In this document: in pieces, positions 36,441-49,560 of the stretch | Layout of the letters: each line of letters starts with the position of its first letter | Numbering within the stretch: position 1 is the stretch's first letter | Assembly: GCA_963693085.1 (NCBI GenBank) | Contig: OY856409.1 | Span: forward strand, 1,535,185,072 to 1,535,249,071 | Direction of reading: 5' to 3' | Length of the DNA stretch: 64,000 nt | Source of the DNA: Alisma plantago-aquatica | Lineage: Eukaryota; Streptophyta; Magnoliopsida; Alismatales; Alismataceae | Translations under genes and position numbers: made by a program | The notes under the pieces: generated by a model | The model's database searches: none | Seen by the model: only the letters and a program-made list of their open reading frames with translations | Told to the model about the DNA's origin: nothing

Positions 36441-39400
36441 TCTTGGTCGCTGTATGTCTCGTAATGTACGTGTAATACAGTATATCATGTACTGTACGTC
36501 GTGCATTGTATTGATTTGGGATAATTACATCATGTACTGTACGCTATGTACTTCATTCAAAAATGTACATCTCGTAATGTATGTCTGTACATATTACGAG
36601 TTTGAATATAAATAGTACAATACTAATAGATTAGGGACAAAATATGGAATATCAAGAAACACAAAAACAATAAGTATTGTACGTCTGTACATACTTTGAA
36701 TTTCAATACTTTAAAAAATAGAAGGAACTACAATGAACAAAAATTTGAATTTGAATCCTTATTGTAAGATGTGATGGAGTTAAATATTTGTGAGTAGGTG
36801 GATACATTGTCTGTACTTTGTATATGCTTTACATGGCTTTTGCTGACTTTTGTATGAATAGTAATACAAAAATTGACTGCAAGTCAAATGTCTCTCGGAA
36901 ATACAGCTGGTTGCATTTTCCCGGGTAAGGCAACGGGTGGACCAGTGAGTATGGATATAATTTTTCTTAAACTTTTTGGTCTCAGGTCGTGCCGAACTGT
37001 TCATAGAACCCGGACTCCCTCTTAATTTCGCCTCATTTCAGTTCAGAGAACTCGGACTCTCTCCTAATTTCTCCAACAAATAGGGCAATGCATGCGCTGA
37101 CTTTGCAAGAGAATTGACAAACAGCCACATTTGCTTTAATGCATATGACTAGGCATCCGTTATGATTTCATCATGATGGGAACACGATCTTTGACCCTGC
37201 TTTAAATTGTATCTAATCGCATCTTCTGTCCAGAACTTTCTTGCCTTTCTTTCTATTTTTTTCCCTTTAATTAATTCGTGACACTTGTACGTTCGGCTTT
37301 CTCTCCTGCAAAGTATTATTACGGCCCATTCATGAAAAGTATCCAAGTATGTATGTCAAAATTTTAAACAAATGTATTCTGTTGTGGCAAACTTTTATAG
37401 CTTCACTTTTAGGTAGGACGTCGGGGAAGCAATTAGTTGGTATCAAAAATACTGGCAATGATTTACTCGAATGAAAAAAAAAAGTGTTAACAGACTTTAA
37501 CTATGTATACTAATAATACTGTTGGGATGTTCTCGGCACTCCCCATTAGGGATAGCATAAAGATTAAACTTAACCATACACAGACCGGCTAGACTTGAGC
37601 TAGTGGCATAGCTACGAGCCTACAGTGGCAAAGACATGTACACTCTTTTTATAGTATATGTACATCAAACTTCGCTTCATGAGATTTTTATATTTAATCT
37701 TTTTTGTGTGAGATGATGGGGAAAAACTGACAAATGCAACATTTGCAATCTACTTGTTTCATGTTCTAGTTATTTGTCTACTTTCAAAATTTGTCGAATT
37801 TGTCCACTGTTTCCTTGCATATAGCATGTGATGTTTTTACGGTGGTACATGGCAGGAGAAAACAAACAGTAAAAGTCAATAAAACAGGAGAGAAGAAGAA
37901 ACGATACAAAAGTCTATTGGATTGATTTCCCAAGTTTTTTTCCACTTTTTTTGAATAAATGTCATGATACTTCTGTTATTGAAGAAATTACAAGCACATT
38001 TTCAATGGCACAAGCAAAATCAATGTCTATTTACACCCACAATTAAGGAGATGCTACATAATCTTGTACAAGTATAGATGTGCATCCAATTCAATATATA
38101 TGGAATAAATGCATGCATCACATAATTTCCTTAATAGAGTACATGAATTAATATGTAATATTAGAAAAAAAATTCAAAAATTATGTACAACTCCCACACC
38201 TTTTCCAATATTGCATACATCTAATTATTTACGCAAAATGCCAAAAACACGAAACATGGAAACTGTCACTCAAGTAGGACGGGATTAGCAAGATTGATTT
38301 AAAGTACATGACGACCTAGTAATATGTCCCTACACCAAAATCAATTATCCATGAAATGATTCCATGTATAAATAAATTATGTAAGAGAAAAATAATCAAT
38401 GATGTCATGTACGAGATAATATCCTAGACATATTGCATAAGCTAATGGAATGAATAAAGAAGCAATACATCTTAATAAATTGTAGTCATAGTGTACTCGT
38501 AATGGAGGAAACAGTGAAACTCGTCTAAAAGGCCCTTGTCGTGTTTTGACATCTTGCAGGAGAAACATTGCATTGATTGTGTTATATCTGAAATCAAACT
38601 ATCTAAAATTGGTATCGGATATTATTCTTTTGAAAACATATCAATATCATAAGGAAATCAACACATACTATTGATACTACATTACATATATAAACATTAA
38701 TTGTATAAATTTAGAATGAATGTTTTTTGCAATGATTATTTATTGTATTAAGTTTGATAGTCTCACTTCCATCGGGTTGTGCTAAGTTTTAAATTTATCA
38801 AATCTTTAGTATTTTTATAATAATAATTGATGTTTACATGATAGAGTTGTCAAACATACACAATTGCGTAATGATCACAATTAAAAAGAATCCAGCCAGT
38901 CGGAGACATCGGATAATATTATAACTAAAGCAACAACTACAAAGAAGCAAATCAGAACGCAAAAACTCATTTTATTCTTTTCTCCAATATGTTGCTTCGT
39001 AAGTGTGCAGTGTGGATTGTAATTCATGATACTTTGCGGAAAACAAATTACCTAAATTTTGTATATAAATGATGGAAGATTTTTTTCAATCCTATTCGTT
39101 GTATAATGTTTGAAATATCATTTTTATAAAATTGTCAAAGTTATATTTTTATCAAATTTCTAACATTTTTTATATAATAGCTAATGCACACAAGTAATTA
39201 TTTCTAATTATTCTTCATATTAGGATAGTTTGACTCTACAAAATCCAGGTAATTTTAGTTTATAATGAAATATTTGATCCATCATATATTTGATAATAAT
39301 AAAGTAAAAACTTTTATGTTATTTAAATTTGAAATATGTCATTATATGATATATTTTAATCTAAAATAAATTTGTTATATCATTATGGTAGCATGACCCC

Positions 39401-40556
39401 CACACAAAGATGACACATACACATATCAAGCATGATCCAAAAATATTATAAAGTATATATCATTATTTTTGCTTGATTTTTTTTGTAATACTACTTTTAA
39501 ATCAAACATACTTACATTTTGTCTAATCCGGAATGAAATGTAATGATCCTTTAGTTTATAAAATGAAGACTTATTATTGGGAAATGAATCGATGTTCTAC
39601 TGATTGTCTTATTTGCTACCATATAATTCGCAAGCATGGTATCTAAGTGATGGATGTTTTCAACCAGTCACATATTTTCACCACTTTCAACCTTTCTTCA
39701 ATGATTTCCACGTTCGCAGCATTTTCCTTACCACCTTTGTCACCAATCTATTCATTCTGCATCTCACCAATGCATAATATCTTTCAATGATTATTATTGA
39801 TACTTTCCGATTGTCATTAATCAATAAAAAATCAAGTAAATTAATATGTGTGACGTAGTTGGTTAGCGTGGAACTGAGTTAGCCCAATCTATTAGACGCA
39901 CGTAGCTTATCAAAGTTACCAAAACTGTAATTCCGAACTTTAAAGAAACTAATCATGAAAAATATTAGAAGCCACTTCATGTTAGTACGTGTGTGACAAC
40001 ATTCTAGATCTATATTTAACCATTGTCTTTTTGTTTTTGTTAAATATACTTTGGAATGAGATATTAGGTGTTTACTAAAAGTTTAGGGTAGGTATACTCC
40101 TTTAAGAATATGTGTTTCTACAAAATTTTTAAATTTGATCTAGCTTTCTCTCTATATATATCAGATGTCAATATTATTGTATTTATTTGTGCAACACCAT
40201 CAGCTATGCTCACGCCATATCTGAGTGGACATGTTCCTGCAACTGACAATACAACGGCTTACAAGGAAACCACTAGTTGTTTGTCTCACACTGCACAAAT
40301 GAATATCTTGTTCAACTTATATTTTCTCCTCTCTCTCCAGTAGTGATTCACAATAGTAGATCCTAAGCCATGGTGATTGAAGTAAGGAGATGGTTGCATC
40401 TAAAAATGACCAACGCAACGCCAATGACCGTCAAAAAGCTTGACAAAGTGACATCGGGGTGTAATGATTAGCAACATCATCACAACCTCGACAAGAGGCC
40501 TTTCGATTCATTCTGTGGCAATGTTGGGGCCCACTAGCACGACTTTCCTCATAGAG
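36441..40556. other. AT-rich intergenic region, no gene recognised
   Basis: About 4.1 kb, very AT-rich from 38.0 to 40.1 kb. A short direct repeat with CGGACTC(C/T)CTC lies near 37010-37080. No coding frame, RNA gene or named repeat could be supported. Confidence 0.5.
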
Positions 40557-41914
40557 TGACCGCACAAAAAAAAGAGATCACTAATGTCACCGATCTTATA
40601 TCAGTCACAAATAAAGTGTGAATTGATGATCAGGAGCCAGAAGAAGCTGATTGAGATCTCCAGTCCATCCTTAGACTCCCTACACAACGTCCAACTAATG
40701 AGGTAATGATTAGTCCAGGAGAGCATTCATGTAGTCCAATCCTAGGGTCGATAGTCCGGACTCCAACACACTACATCCTAGGCAAATGGGTTTGCACACC
40801 CAAAAACTTAGCCTCCACTAGTAGAATTCTTTTTACCTCTAGTGCTATTTTTCTTAACATCAATTTCCAAGAAAAATTGACACTATAAATCTATGATGTT
40901 GGTTAATGAAACATAAACGTTGGAATTGGTTAAATCTTACCATTTAAGAAACATACCAATATCAGTTTTATTTTCTCATCAGTTTCTTAGGGAAGAACCA
41001 AGGTCACATACAGCCTACAAAATTCATATCATAGAAAAATATTAATAAAACATATGTGACATCGGATTACAAGGAACCAATGAAGTAGAGCTTCCCACCA
41101 ATTAAACTTTACCACACAATAATCTATGTCGTTGGTTGTTTTATAAAAAAATTGACGTCATAGGTAATGTGTCCCATGAAAATGTTTACCTTCATAAATC
41201 ATGTAGTGTCAGTTCCTCCTAATGGAACCGATGATACTAGATTCTCGACATATACCCCATGAAAAATTGTCCCCCCTCAAAATTGACTTAGTTTGTTAGT
41301 TTATTTTTAAAATGATAATACATGTCTTAGTGAAGTTGGAATTTCTTAAAAATGATAAAGACATATATAATCGATATTAATGGTCCACTGACGATATAGT
41401 TAAACCTAAGTTGTCATTTTTGGTCCAAAAACCAAAGGCGTGACTTTTTGTCTTGGTTGTCCGAGCTAAATCGACAACTAAGTTCTACTTATTTGTACGC
41501 ATGAAAATTTTCTTTCCCCATTGTTTCATCTTGTTATACCTAGTTGCCATCTCTTTCGTGCAAAAATGACCTAGTTGCTAGCTTTCTCTGTTGTTCAACC
41601 GCCAACGATTGGCACCACTCCTTTAGGTCACCTCCAGTCATTATTTCTACCATTCTACCGTTGCTCCTCTCTTTGTTGGCACCACCGCAAGCCGCCCTAC
41701 TGCGGTTGTTGTTGTCGCCAGCCATGTTGCCACCCTATTGTCATTGCTATTGCCACCAACCATTCTTTGCTCTACTACCTCTACTTCTTACTTCCAATGG
41801 TTTCTCTACTACCTCTGCTTCTTTCTACTAATTGCTGCTCACCCTCTACACCTACTTCTTGTTGTTTTTCTACCACTGCTAGGAGAGCACCCTCTAACTC
41901 TACCATGGAAGGTC

Positions 41915-41950
41915 CTTCTTCTTCTTCTTCTTCTTCTTCTTCTTCTTCTT
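41915..41950. repeat. (CTT)12 microsatellite, module 1
   Basis: 36 bp of CTT. The paralogous site in module 2 has 24 bp. The surrounding Ser/Leu/Pro-rich open frames (41575-42030 and 41738-42100) are low-complexity readings and are not called as genes. Confidence 0.95.
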
Positions 41951-42219
41951 CTCCTCTTTGTATACCTCCAACTCATCAAATGTATGTCTACTTTGTTGAA
42001 GCTAAAGCAATATATCCCATGCCTATCTAATTATCATTATCTGTTGAGTGCATTGTTGTATAATTATTTATTTAATACATTGTTGTATAACCACACCTAA
42101 GAATTAATCATATTGAATTGATATGAATTACCCAAATTATCTTGATTTATATTGAAATTGTTATATTTATCTAAAATTCAAATAGTAAATCCTAATTTAG
42201 ACATATATCTTGTTGTCCT

Positions 42220-42900
42220 AGAAACCCATCTAATTTTACTCATTAGGAGTAAATCTTGGACAATCCCCAGTTTGAGACTCGTGTTTAACATTTAATCTCA
42301 CTTAGGATGTAAATATATAATGTATATTCAGTTTTCAAGAAGTCTCGTCAGCACTTCTCTATTTGTTATCTAAGTACATATGTAGGTAGTTATTTTCCAA
42401 TCTTCATTTGTGTACTTAGAAAGTTGTGCAATATTTCCACGAAAATATTCCAAAAAACTAAATACATATTATATACTTACTATTGAGATTAAGTGTGCAA
42501 GAATGGTATAGGTTGTGCACATTCTTTACTAAAGTCTAAATCCTAAAACCTAAACGATAAATCATAATACTTATATTATGTTGGCTTAGAAACTCATTCA
42601 AGATTTACTCATTAGGAGTAAATCTTGCATAGACTTCGGTTTGGAACTATTCTTGAACACTTATCTAACTTAGGATGTAAGTGTATGATGTCAATTTAGT
42701 TTTCAAGATGTTTTGGTAGCATTTTTTTCATTTTTTGATAAGTACATATGTAGGTGGATATTTTCCCATCTACTTGGAGAACTATAGGGAAATGCTGCCA
42801 AAATATTCTTGAAAATTGAATATACATTATTCACTTACTAGTGAGATTTGGTGTTTAACAATGAGATAGGGGTACACATCCATTACTAAACCCTAAGCCC
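42220..42900. repeat. Two tandem long hairpins (foldback repeats), module 1
   Basis: Two diverged copies, about 42220-42545 and 42590-42900, each an imperfect palindrome. In the second, a left arm with GTTTTCAAGATGTTTTGGTAGC pairs with a right arm of GCCAAAATATTCTTGAAAA type around a centre near 42760. A small perfect stem with 11-bp arms AAGATTTACT/AGTAAATCTT sits at 42599-42627. The palindromic span is about 240 bp. This could be a miniature inverted-repeat element duplicated in tandem inside the CACTA element. Confidence 0.7.
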
Positions 42901-43049
42901 TAATATGTAAAATTAAACATTAATTTGATAATTTTAACACCTGATTAAATACTTGTTTATATTGTGATCATAGAATGTATTGATGATGGATGTCCAATCT
43001 AAATCGCTGCACTTTAGAGTGTATACTGGTTTTGATTATTTTATTAGTT

Positions 43050-44163
43050 TTCAGATGAACATAGGAAATGACTTGGAGATAGGTTCTATTGTCCATGTAG
43101 TAATTGCAGTAAAAATCTTAAAGAAAGTCAAGTCATGATCAATGAGATTTTACAGGGCTATGCATAATGGTACTAACATGGAGAGATTCCTACTATGAGA
43201 TCAATAGATGTCGATAGTAGTACTTTTATTAAAGAAGAAATTGCCGATAATGTTGATATGAATAAATCGATTACGTAGACATGGTTGATGCAATGCTTGA
43301 TAATTGTGGAGTAGATGTTACTGACCCACATTCCTTATATAGAAACATTATGTATGGCATTGAGAGATAGTTATACTTTGATTGTACTAAGTTTATAAAG
43401 TTGAGCGCTATATTGGGATCGTATATTGTGAAGGCCAACAATAGATGGAATGATAAAATTTTCACCTCTGTTGTCTTTGTTGAAAGAAATTCTTCCTAAA
43501 GGCAACAAGCTTTCAATCTCAACATATCAAACAATGAAAATATTGTGCACAATGAGAATGGAAGCTAAGAAGATACATGCATGCCCAATGATTGTGTATT
43601 ATTTTAAAAAGTTTATATCGATTTGAAAGATTGTCCAAAATGTGGGACATCAAGGTATGAAATGATGACTTTGGGTAAGGATAATAGCTTTCCTGCTAAG
43701 ATGATATGGCATCGACTGATAAAATTATGGTTCCAATTCTTGTTTTCCAATATAATGGATGTGCAGATCTTGTCATGTAGAGGTGAAGAAAAACAATGAT
43801 GGGCTCCTATGACATGCATATGATTTCCCATGTTGGAATAAAATAGATTTTTTTACCTTGAATTTGGCAAAGAAGTCAAGAATATAAAACTTGAGCTTTA
43901 AACCCACGTGATGGATTCAAACGTACAATAAGAATCTAATAGGGAATTTGGCCTATTATGATTGTTTTAGGCAATCTTCCTCCCTGGTTGTGTATGAAAA
44001 ATAAGTACATTATCTTGTCCTTGTTGATATTAGACCCCAAACAACATGGAAATGAGATTGATGTTTTCTTGACCCCTTATTGATGACCTAAAAAAACTCT
44101 AGAGAGAAGGTGTGATGACCTATGCTGATTCATGTAAAGAGATGTTTTATTTACATACTATAT
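43050..44163 (+). pseudogene. TNP2-like CACTA transposase relic, module 1
   Basis: In shifting frames on +: an N-terminal zinc-like FYCPCSNC block (about 43085) with GYA..Y..HGE after it (Transpos_assoc type). Then TKFIKLSAI...VKANNRWNDK (about 43385-43455), LLSLLKEILPKGNKLSISTYQ (43468-43535), KKIHACPNDC (43567-43600), DLKDCPKCGTSRYEM (43625-43665), and finally PLIDDLKKL..EGV..Y..SCKEMFYLHTILFF (about 44070-44165). This order and spacing are those of plant En/Spm TNP2 transposases (Transposase_21), which bind and cut CACTA ends. Stops and frameshifts break it many times. It stops at LFFW, where the LTR begins. Confidence 0.85.
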
Positions 44164-45871
44164 TGTTTTTTTGGTATGCATGCCTAGAGAGCCAATCATA
44201 TGATGATTGTAATGGAATAAATATAAATGATTTGAACAACAATAAAGGGAAAACTTCCAATTTATTATGTTTAATTTGGTTATGAGATAATGATGTAACA
44301 TTATAAATGTCTAGAGAATGATATTACTCAATGACATATGACTTCAAGAGCGTGACTTGGAAGAATGAGATCATACTGATGTTAAGAGTATATACATTCT
44401 CATTATGTCCCTGATCGATAGTTATTGTGGAAGGTAGATAGACAACAATAACACATAAGATTTGAATGTGATTTGGTTGATGACATAATCTCATTATGAT
44501 ATGGTGATATTAAACTGACCACACAGATACATGTTAGGGAATAGTGTATTAGACAGACCTACCATGATACTAAGACATGGAAGCCATCATCATGGAAGTC
44601 ATAGTCATCTCTCACAGTGATGGTGGTGTTTGTGGTTGTTTGACCTAAAATCACTACACTCATCACATGTCGTTCGGTACACATTGACATCACCAAACAC
44701 AATCTTGAAACATGAGTTGTCATAAAGGTGATGATTGGATGACTGTGACACATGGGGAATGACTATGAGTGATAGAGATGAGATTTGTCCCTCCTCTTGG
44801 AGTATGATATCCTAGGCTTCTTGATTAGCGAGACTGAGAAATGCATGGCTATGCACATGTGAGTTAATATATGACATGGAACTTACATATATCTCAAACA
44901 ATCTGCTCTGGTTCAAGGAACAAGATTGAACGTTGATGAGGGTGACTACTCCATGCCTCGAGTTCAATCTAGATATCAGTGACAAATGAACTATACAAAC
45001 ATTGTAACACCATACATAGATTGTTGGTTGATGTTGTTCTCCAACTCTCCATTTACTTGGGTAGCATTGATGTGTGAGTAGGCACTGCTCATTGTTTATG
45101 ACGTCATAAGCTTTAATGGACATTCACTGCCAATGTAACATGGCACCTATAGGGTCACACACATAGGTCTTAACCTAGAATAAGCATTTAGTCTTGAATG
45201 ATGATTGAATTGATTACTAAAGTTCTTAGGTATTCAATTCACACAACAAACCATCTAAATGCCCCTCCAAACTATCGACTTACCTAGTAAGAAAGTCATC
45301 TAGAGTGCCAAACGGTCAGGTCAAGGGTTGAGACAGGCATTTGGAGTGTTAGATTGATTGGAACTGAATTGGCTGAAGTTCTATATGAATCAGGCACCAA
45401 CCGATTGACTCACTAGGTGAACCAATCGACTCAGGTAGAGTGAGAGGACCGCTTCACCTAGTGAACCGATCGGCTTGGTTGGGCTGGTGGAAGATTCTAG
45501 CAACTTTTTCAAATTTGTGAGAAAGATGGATCGTTTAAATTGTTTGATTATTAATACAGGGAATTAGTGTATAGAATTAATTAGAAACGAATTGTCAAAT
45601 TCATATGTGATAGGTAAACTACAAAACGACTATCTCACTGAGTGAGATGATCGGCTCACACACACTAGACAACTGTCTAAGTTGTTAGACTACTAGTTCG
45701 ATGCTCGTAGGTTGTGAAAATTTGAGATCTTTTGGTCCCTTCCACCCCCGCATAGAATGGTAACCCTAACCCAAATCCCTCCTATAAATCTAAGGGTACT
45801 AGGGGCTTTCCAGAGCACAACAAAAACAACTAAGAATAGGTTGCTAAGACAATTGTTGTTCTCTCTAATTG
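44164..45871 (+). mobile_element. Copia-type LTR, 3'-truncated, inserted in the transposase, module 1
   Basis: Begins TGTTTTTTTGGTATGCATGCC and is related, in opposite orientation, to the LTRs of the copia element at 5-25 kb: the starts GGTATG(C/T)ATGCC...AGAGCCA(C/A)TCATATGATGATTGTAATGG align, as do the central GGGTCAC/CCTATAG blocks. It has a TATA box CCTATAAAT at 45781 and GTGAAC-like palindromes at 45400-45660. The start interrupts the CACTA transposase after LFF. No TG...CA end is found: it runs into the module boundary at 45871. It represents a sister subfamily. Confidence 0.8.
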
Positions 45872-45944
45872 TGGTTACACTTGCCTATTGATTGATAATA
45901 TATGCCCAAATATGATTACAGATTAGGCAACAGAAACAAATTTT
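45872..45944. other. 73-bp junction spacer between the two modules
   Basis: Sequence present only between the modules. Together with the last two bases of module 1, its first part (45870-45899) is an exact 30-bp inverted copy of 51465-51494, a unit of the satellite beyond module 2. The rest contains ATGCCCAAATATG, again like inverted satellite words, and a stretch weakly like the start of a copia LTR. Confidence 0.85.
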
Positions 45945-47302
45945 TGACCGCACAAAAAAAAGAGATCACTAATGTCACCCATTTTATATCAGTCACAAAT
46001 AAAGTGTGAGTTGATGATCAGGAGCCAGAAGAAGCTGATTGAGATCTCCAATCCATCCTTAGACTCCCTACACAACGTCCAACTAATGAGGTAATAATTA
46101 GTCCAGGAGACTATTCATGTAGTCCAATCCTAGGGTCGATAGTCCGGACTCCAACACACTACATCCTAGGCAAATGGGTTTGCACACCCAAAAACTTAGC
46201 CTCCACTAGTAGAATTCTTTTTACCTCTAGTGCTATTTTTCTTAACATCAATTTCCAAGAAAAATTGACACTAGAAATCTATGATGTTGGTTAATGAAAC
46301 ATAAACGTTGGAATTGGTTAAATCTTACCATTTAAGAAACATACCAATATCAGTTTTATTTTCTCCTCAGTTTCTTAGGGAAGAACCAAGGTCACAGACA
46401 GCCTACAAAATTCATATCATAGAAAAATATTAATAAAACATGTGTGACATCAGATTACAAGGAACCAATGAAGTAGAGCTTCCCACCAATTAAACTTTAC
46501 CACACAAGAATCTATGTCGTTGGTTGTTTAATAAAAAAATTGACGTCATAGGTAATGTGTCCCATGAAAATGTTTACCTTCATAAATCATGTAGTGTTAG
46601 TTCCTCCTAATGGAACCGATGATACTAGATTCTCGACATATACCCCATGAAAAGTTGTCCCCCCTCAAAATTGACTTAGTTTGTTAGTTTATTTTTAAAA
46701 TGATAATACATGTCTTAGTGAAGTTGGAATTTCTTAAAAATGATAAAGACATATATAATCGATATTAATGGTCAACTGACGATATAGTTAAACCTAAGTT
46801 GTCATTTTTGGTCCAAAAACCAAAGGCGTGACTTTTTGTCTTGGTTGTCTGAGCTAAATCAACAACTAAGTTCTAATTATTTGTACGCATGAAAATTTTC
46901 TTTCCCCATTGTTTCATCTTGTTATACCTAGTTTCCATCTCTTTCATGCAAAAATGACCTAGTTGCTAGCTTTCTCTGTTGTTCAACCGCCAATGATTGG
47001 CACCACTCCTTTAGGTCACCTCCAGTCATTATTTCTACTGTTCTACCATAGCTCCTCTCTCTGTTGGCACCACCGCAAGCCGCCCTACTGCGGTTGTTGT
47101 TGTCGCCAGCCATGTTGCCACCATACTGTCATTGCTATTGCCACCAACCATTCTTTGCTCTACTACCTCTACTTCTTACTTCCAATGGTTTCTCTACTAC
47201 CTCTGCTTCTTTCTACTAATTGTTGCTCACCCTCTACACCTACTTCTTGTTGTTTTTCTACCACTGCTAGGAGACCACCCTCTAACTCTACAATGGAAGG
47301 TC

Positions 47303-47326
47303 CTTCTTCTTCTTCTTCTTCTTCTT
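47303..47326. repeat. (CTT)8 microsatellite, module 2
   Basis: 24 bp at the site that holds 36 bp in module 1. Confidence 0.95.
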
Positions 47327-47595
47327 CTCCTCTTTGTATACCTCCATCTCATCAAATGTATGTCTACTTTGTTGAAGCTAAAGCAATATATCCCATGCCT
47401 ATCTAATTATCATTATCTGTTGAGTGCATTGTTGTATAATTATTTATTTAATACATTGTTGTATAACCACACCTAAGAATTAATCATATTGAATTGATAT
47501 GAATTACCCAAATTATCTTGATTTATATTGAAATTGTTATATTTATCTAAAATTCAAATAGTAAATCCTAATTTAAATATATATCTTGTTGTCCT

Positions 47596-48276
47596 AGAAA
47601 CCCATCTAGTTTTACTCATTAGAAGTAAATCTTGGACAGTCCCCAGTTTGAGACTAGTTTTTAACATTTAATCTCACTTAGGATGTAAATATATAATGTA
47701 TATTCAGTTTTCAAGAAGTCTCTTCAGCACTTCTCTATTTGTTATCTAAGTACATATGTAGGTAGTTATTTTCCAATCTTCATTTGTGTACTTAGAAAGT
47801 TGTGCAATATTGCCACGAAAATATTCCAAAAAACTAAATACATATTATATACTTACTATTGAGATTAAGTGTGCAAGAATGGTATAGGTTGTGCACATTC
47901 TTTACTAAAGCCTAAATCCTAAACCCTAAACGATAAATCATAATACTTATATTATGTTGGCCTAGAAACTCATTCAAGATTTACTCATTAGGAGTAAATC
48001 TTGCATAGACTTTGGTTTGGAACTATTCTTGAAAACTTATCTAACTTAGGATGTAAGTGTATGATGTCAATTTAGTTTTCAAGATGTTTTGCTAGCATTT
48101 TTTTCATTTTTTGATAAGTACATATGTAGGTGGATATTTTCCCATCTACTTGGAGAACTATAGGGAAATGCTGCCAAAATATTCTTGAAAATTGAATATA
48201 CATTATTCACTTACTAGTGAGATTTGGTGTTTAACAATGAGATAGGGGTACACATCCATTACTAAACCCTAAGCCC
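47596..48276. repeat. Two tandem long hairpins, module 2
   Basis: Copy of 42220-42900, with the same palindromic arms and the same 11-bp stem (about 47975-48003). Confidence 0.7.
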
Positions 48277-48425
48277 TAATATGTAAAATTAAACACTAAT
48301 TTGATAATTTTAACACCTGATTAAATACTTGTTTATATTGTGATCATAGAATGTATTGATGATGGATGTCCAATCTAAATCGCTGCACTTTAGAGTGTAT
48401 ACTGGTTTTGATTATTTTATTAGTT

Positions 48426-49560
48426 TTCAGATGAACATAGGAAATGACTTGGAGATAAGTTCTATTGTCCATGTAGTAATTGTAGTAAAAATCTTAAAGT
48501 CCACATTGTTGATAAAATGAAAAGTCAAGTCATGATCAATGAGATTTTACAGGGCTATGCATAATGGTACTAACATGGAGAGATTCCTACTATGAGATCA
48601 ATAGATGTCGATAGTAGTACTTTTATTGAAGAAGAAATTGCCGACAATGTTGATATGAATAAATCAATTACGTAGACATGGTTGATGCAATGCTTGATAA
48701 TTGTGGAGTAGATGTTACTGACCCACATTCCTTATATAGAAACATTATGTATGGCATTGAGAGATAGTTATACTTCGATTGTACTAAGTTTATAAAGTTG
48801 AGCGCTATATTGGGATCGTATATTGTGAAGGCCAACAATAGATGGAATGATAAAATATTCACCTCTGTTGTCTTTGTTGAAAGAAATTCTTACTAAAGTC
48901 AACAAGCTTTCAATCTCAAAATATCAAACAATGAAAATATTGTGCACAATGAGAATGGAAGCTAAGAAGATACATGCATGCCCAATGATTGTGTATTATT
49001 TTAAAAAGTTTATATCGATTTGAAAGATTGTCCAAAATGTGGGACATCAAGGTATGAAATGATGACTTTGGGTAAGGACAATAGCTTTCCTGCTAAGATG
49101 ATATGGCATCGACTGATAAAATTATGGTTCCAATTCTTGTTTTCCAATATAATGGATGTGCAGATCTTGTCATGTAGAGGTGAAGAAAAACAATGATGGG
49201 CTCCTATGACATGCATATGATTTCCCATGTTGGAATAAAATAGATTTTTTTACCTTGAATTTGGCAAAGAAGTCAAGAATATAAAACTTGATCTTTAAAC
49301 CCACGTGATGGATTCAAACGTACAATAAGAATATAATAGGGAATTTGGCCTATTATGATTGTTTTAGGCAATCTTCCTCCCTGGTTGTGTATGAAAAATA
49401 AGTACATTATCTTGTCCTTGTTGATATTAGACCCCAAACAACATGGAAATGAGATTGATGTTTTCTTGACCCCTTATTGATGACCTAAAAAAACTCTAGA
49501 GAGAAGGTGTGATGACCTATGATGATTCATGTAAAGAGATGTTTTATTTACATACTATAT
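48426..49560 (+). pseudogene. TNP2-like CACTA transposase relic, module 2
   Basis: Paralogue of 43050-44163 with the same motif order: CPCSNC, KLSAI, LLSLLKEIL, KKIHACPNDC, CPKCGTSRYE and the C-terminal FYLHTILFF. It retains 21 bp after the zinc-like block (K.HIVDKMKSQ in translation), which is missing from module 1 and better matches the usual family spacing there. Both copies share their main disruptions, so the gene was already dead before the duplication. It cannot supply transposase. Confidence 0.85.

Larger units (their letters stand above)
40576..44163 (+). mobile_element. CACTA-type (En/Spm) DNA transposon 5' part, module 1
   Basis: The TNP2-like transposase relic (43050-44163) makes this a CACTA element. 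About 2.5 kb upstream a CACTAATGTCACC stretch (40577) is a possible terminus. The first 900 bp contain recurring words such as ACCGATG, GACATCGG, GACGTCATAG and GTCGTTGG in both orientations, like the subterminal repeats of CACTA elements. The 3' part was displaced by the LTR at 44164 and is not found in the module. The left terminus is inference. Confidence 0.45.
40557..45871 (+). repeat. Tandem duplication, module 1 (5.3 kb)
   Basis: Colinear with 45945-51262 over its whole length, with only a few per cent base differences and small indels: 12 versus 8 CTT units near 41915, a 21-bp difference near 43120, and a few short ones. It contains the CACTA-like segment, hairpins, transposase relic and copia-type LTR described separately. 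Homology begins at TGACCGCAC and ends at CTCTAATTG. Confidence 0.97.

Noticed and set aside
36163..36615. 150-codon frame with internal protein repeats (QVQYF)
   Set aside because: The repeats come from the minisatellite below it. An in-frame unit length explains the openness.
41540..42100. Overlapping frames of 61-151 codons, repeated in module 2 (46928-47476)
   Set aside because: Plus-strand frames are Ser/Leu/Pro low-complexity over a CTT repeat. The minus-strand 61-codon frame looks more protein-like, but its two copies differ by three amino-acid changes in 61, with no sign of constraint and no similarity I know.
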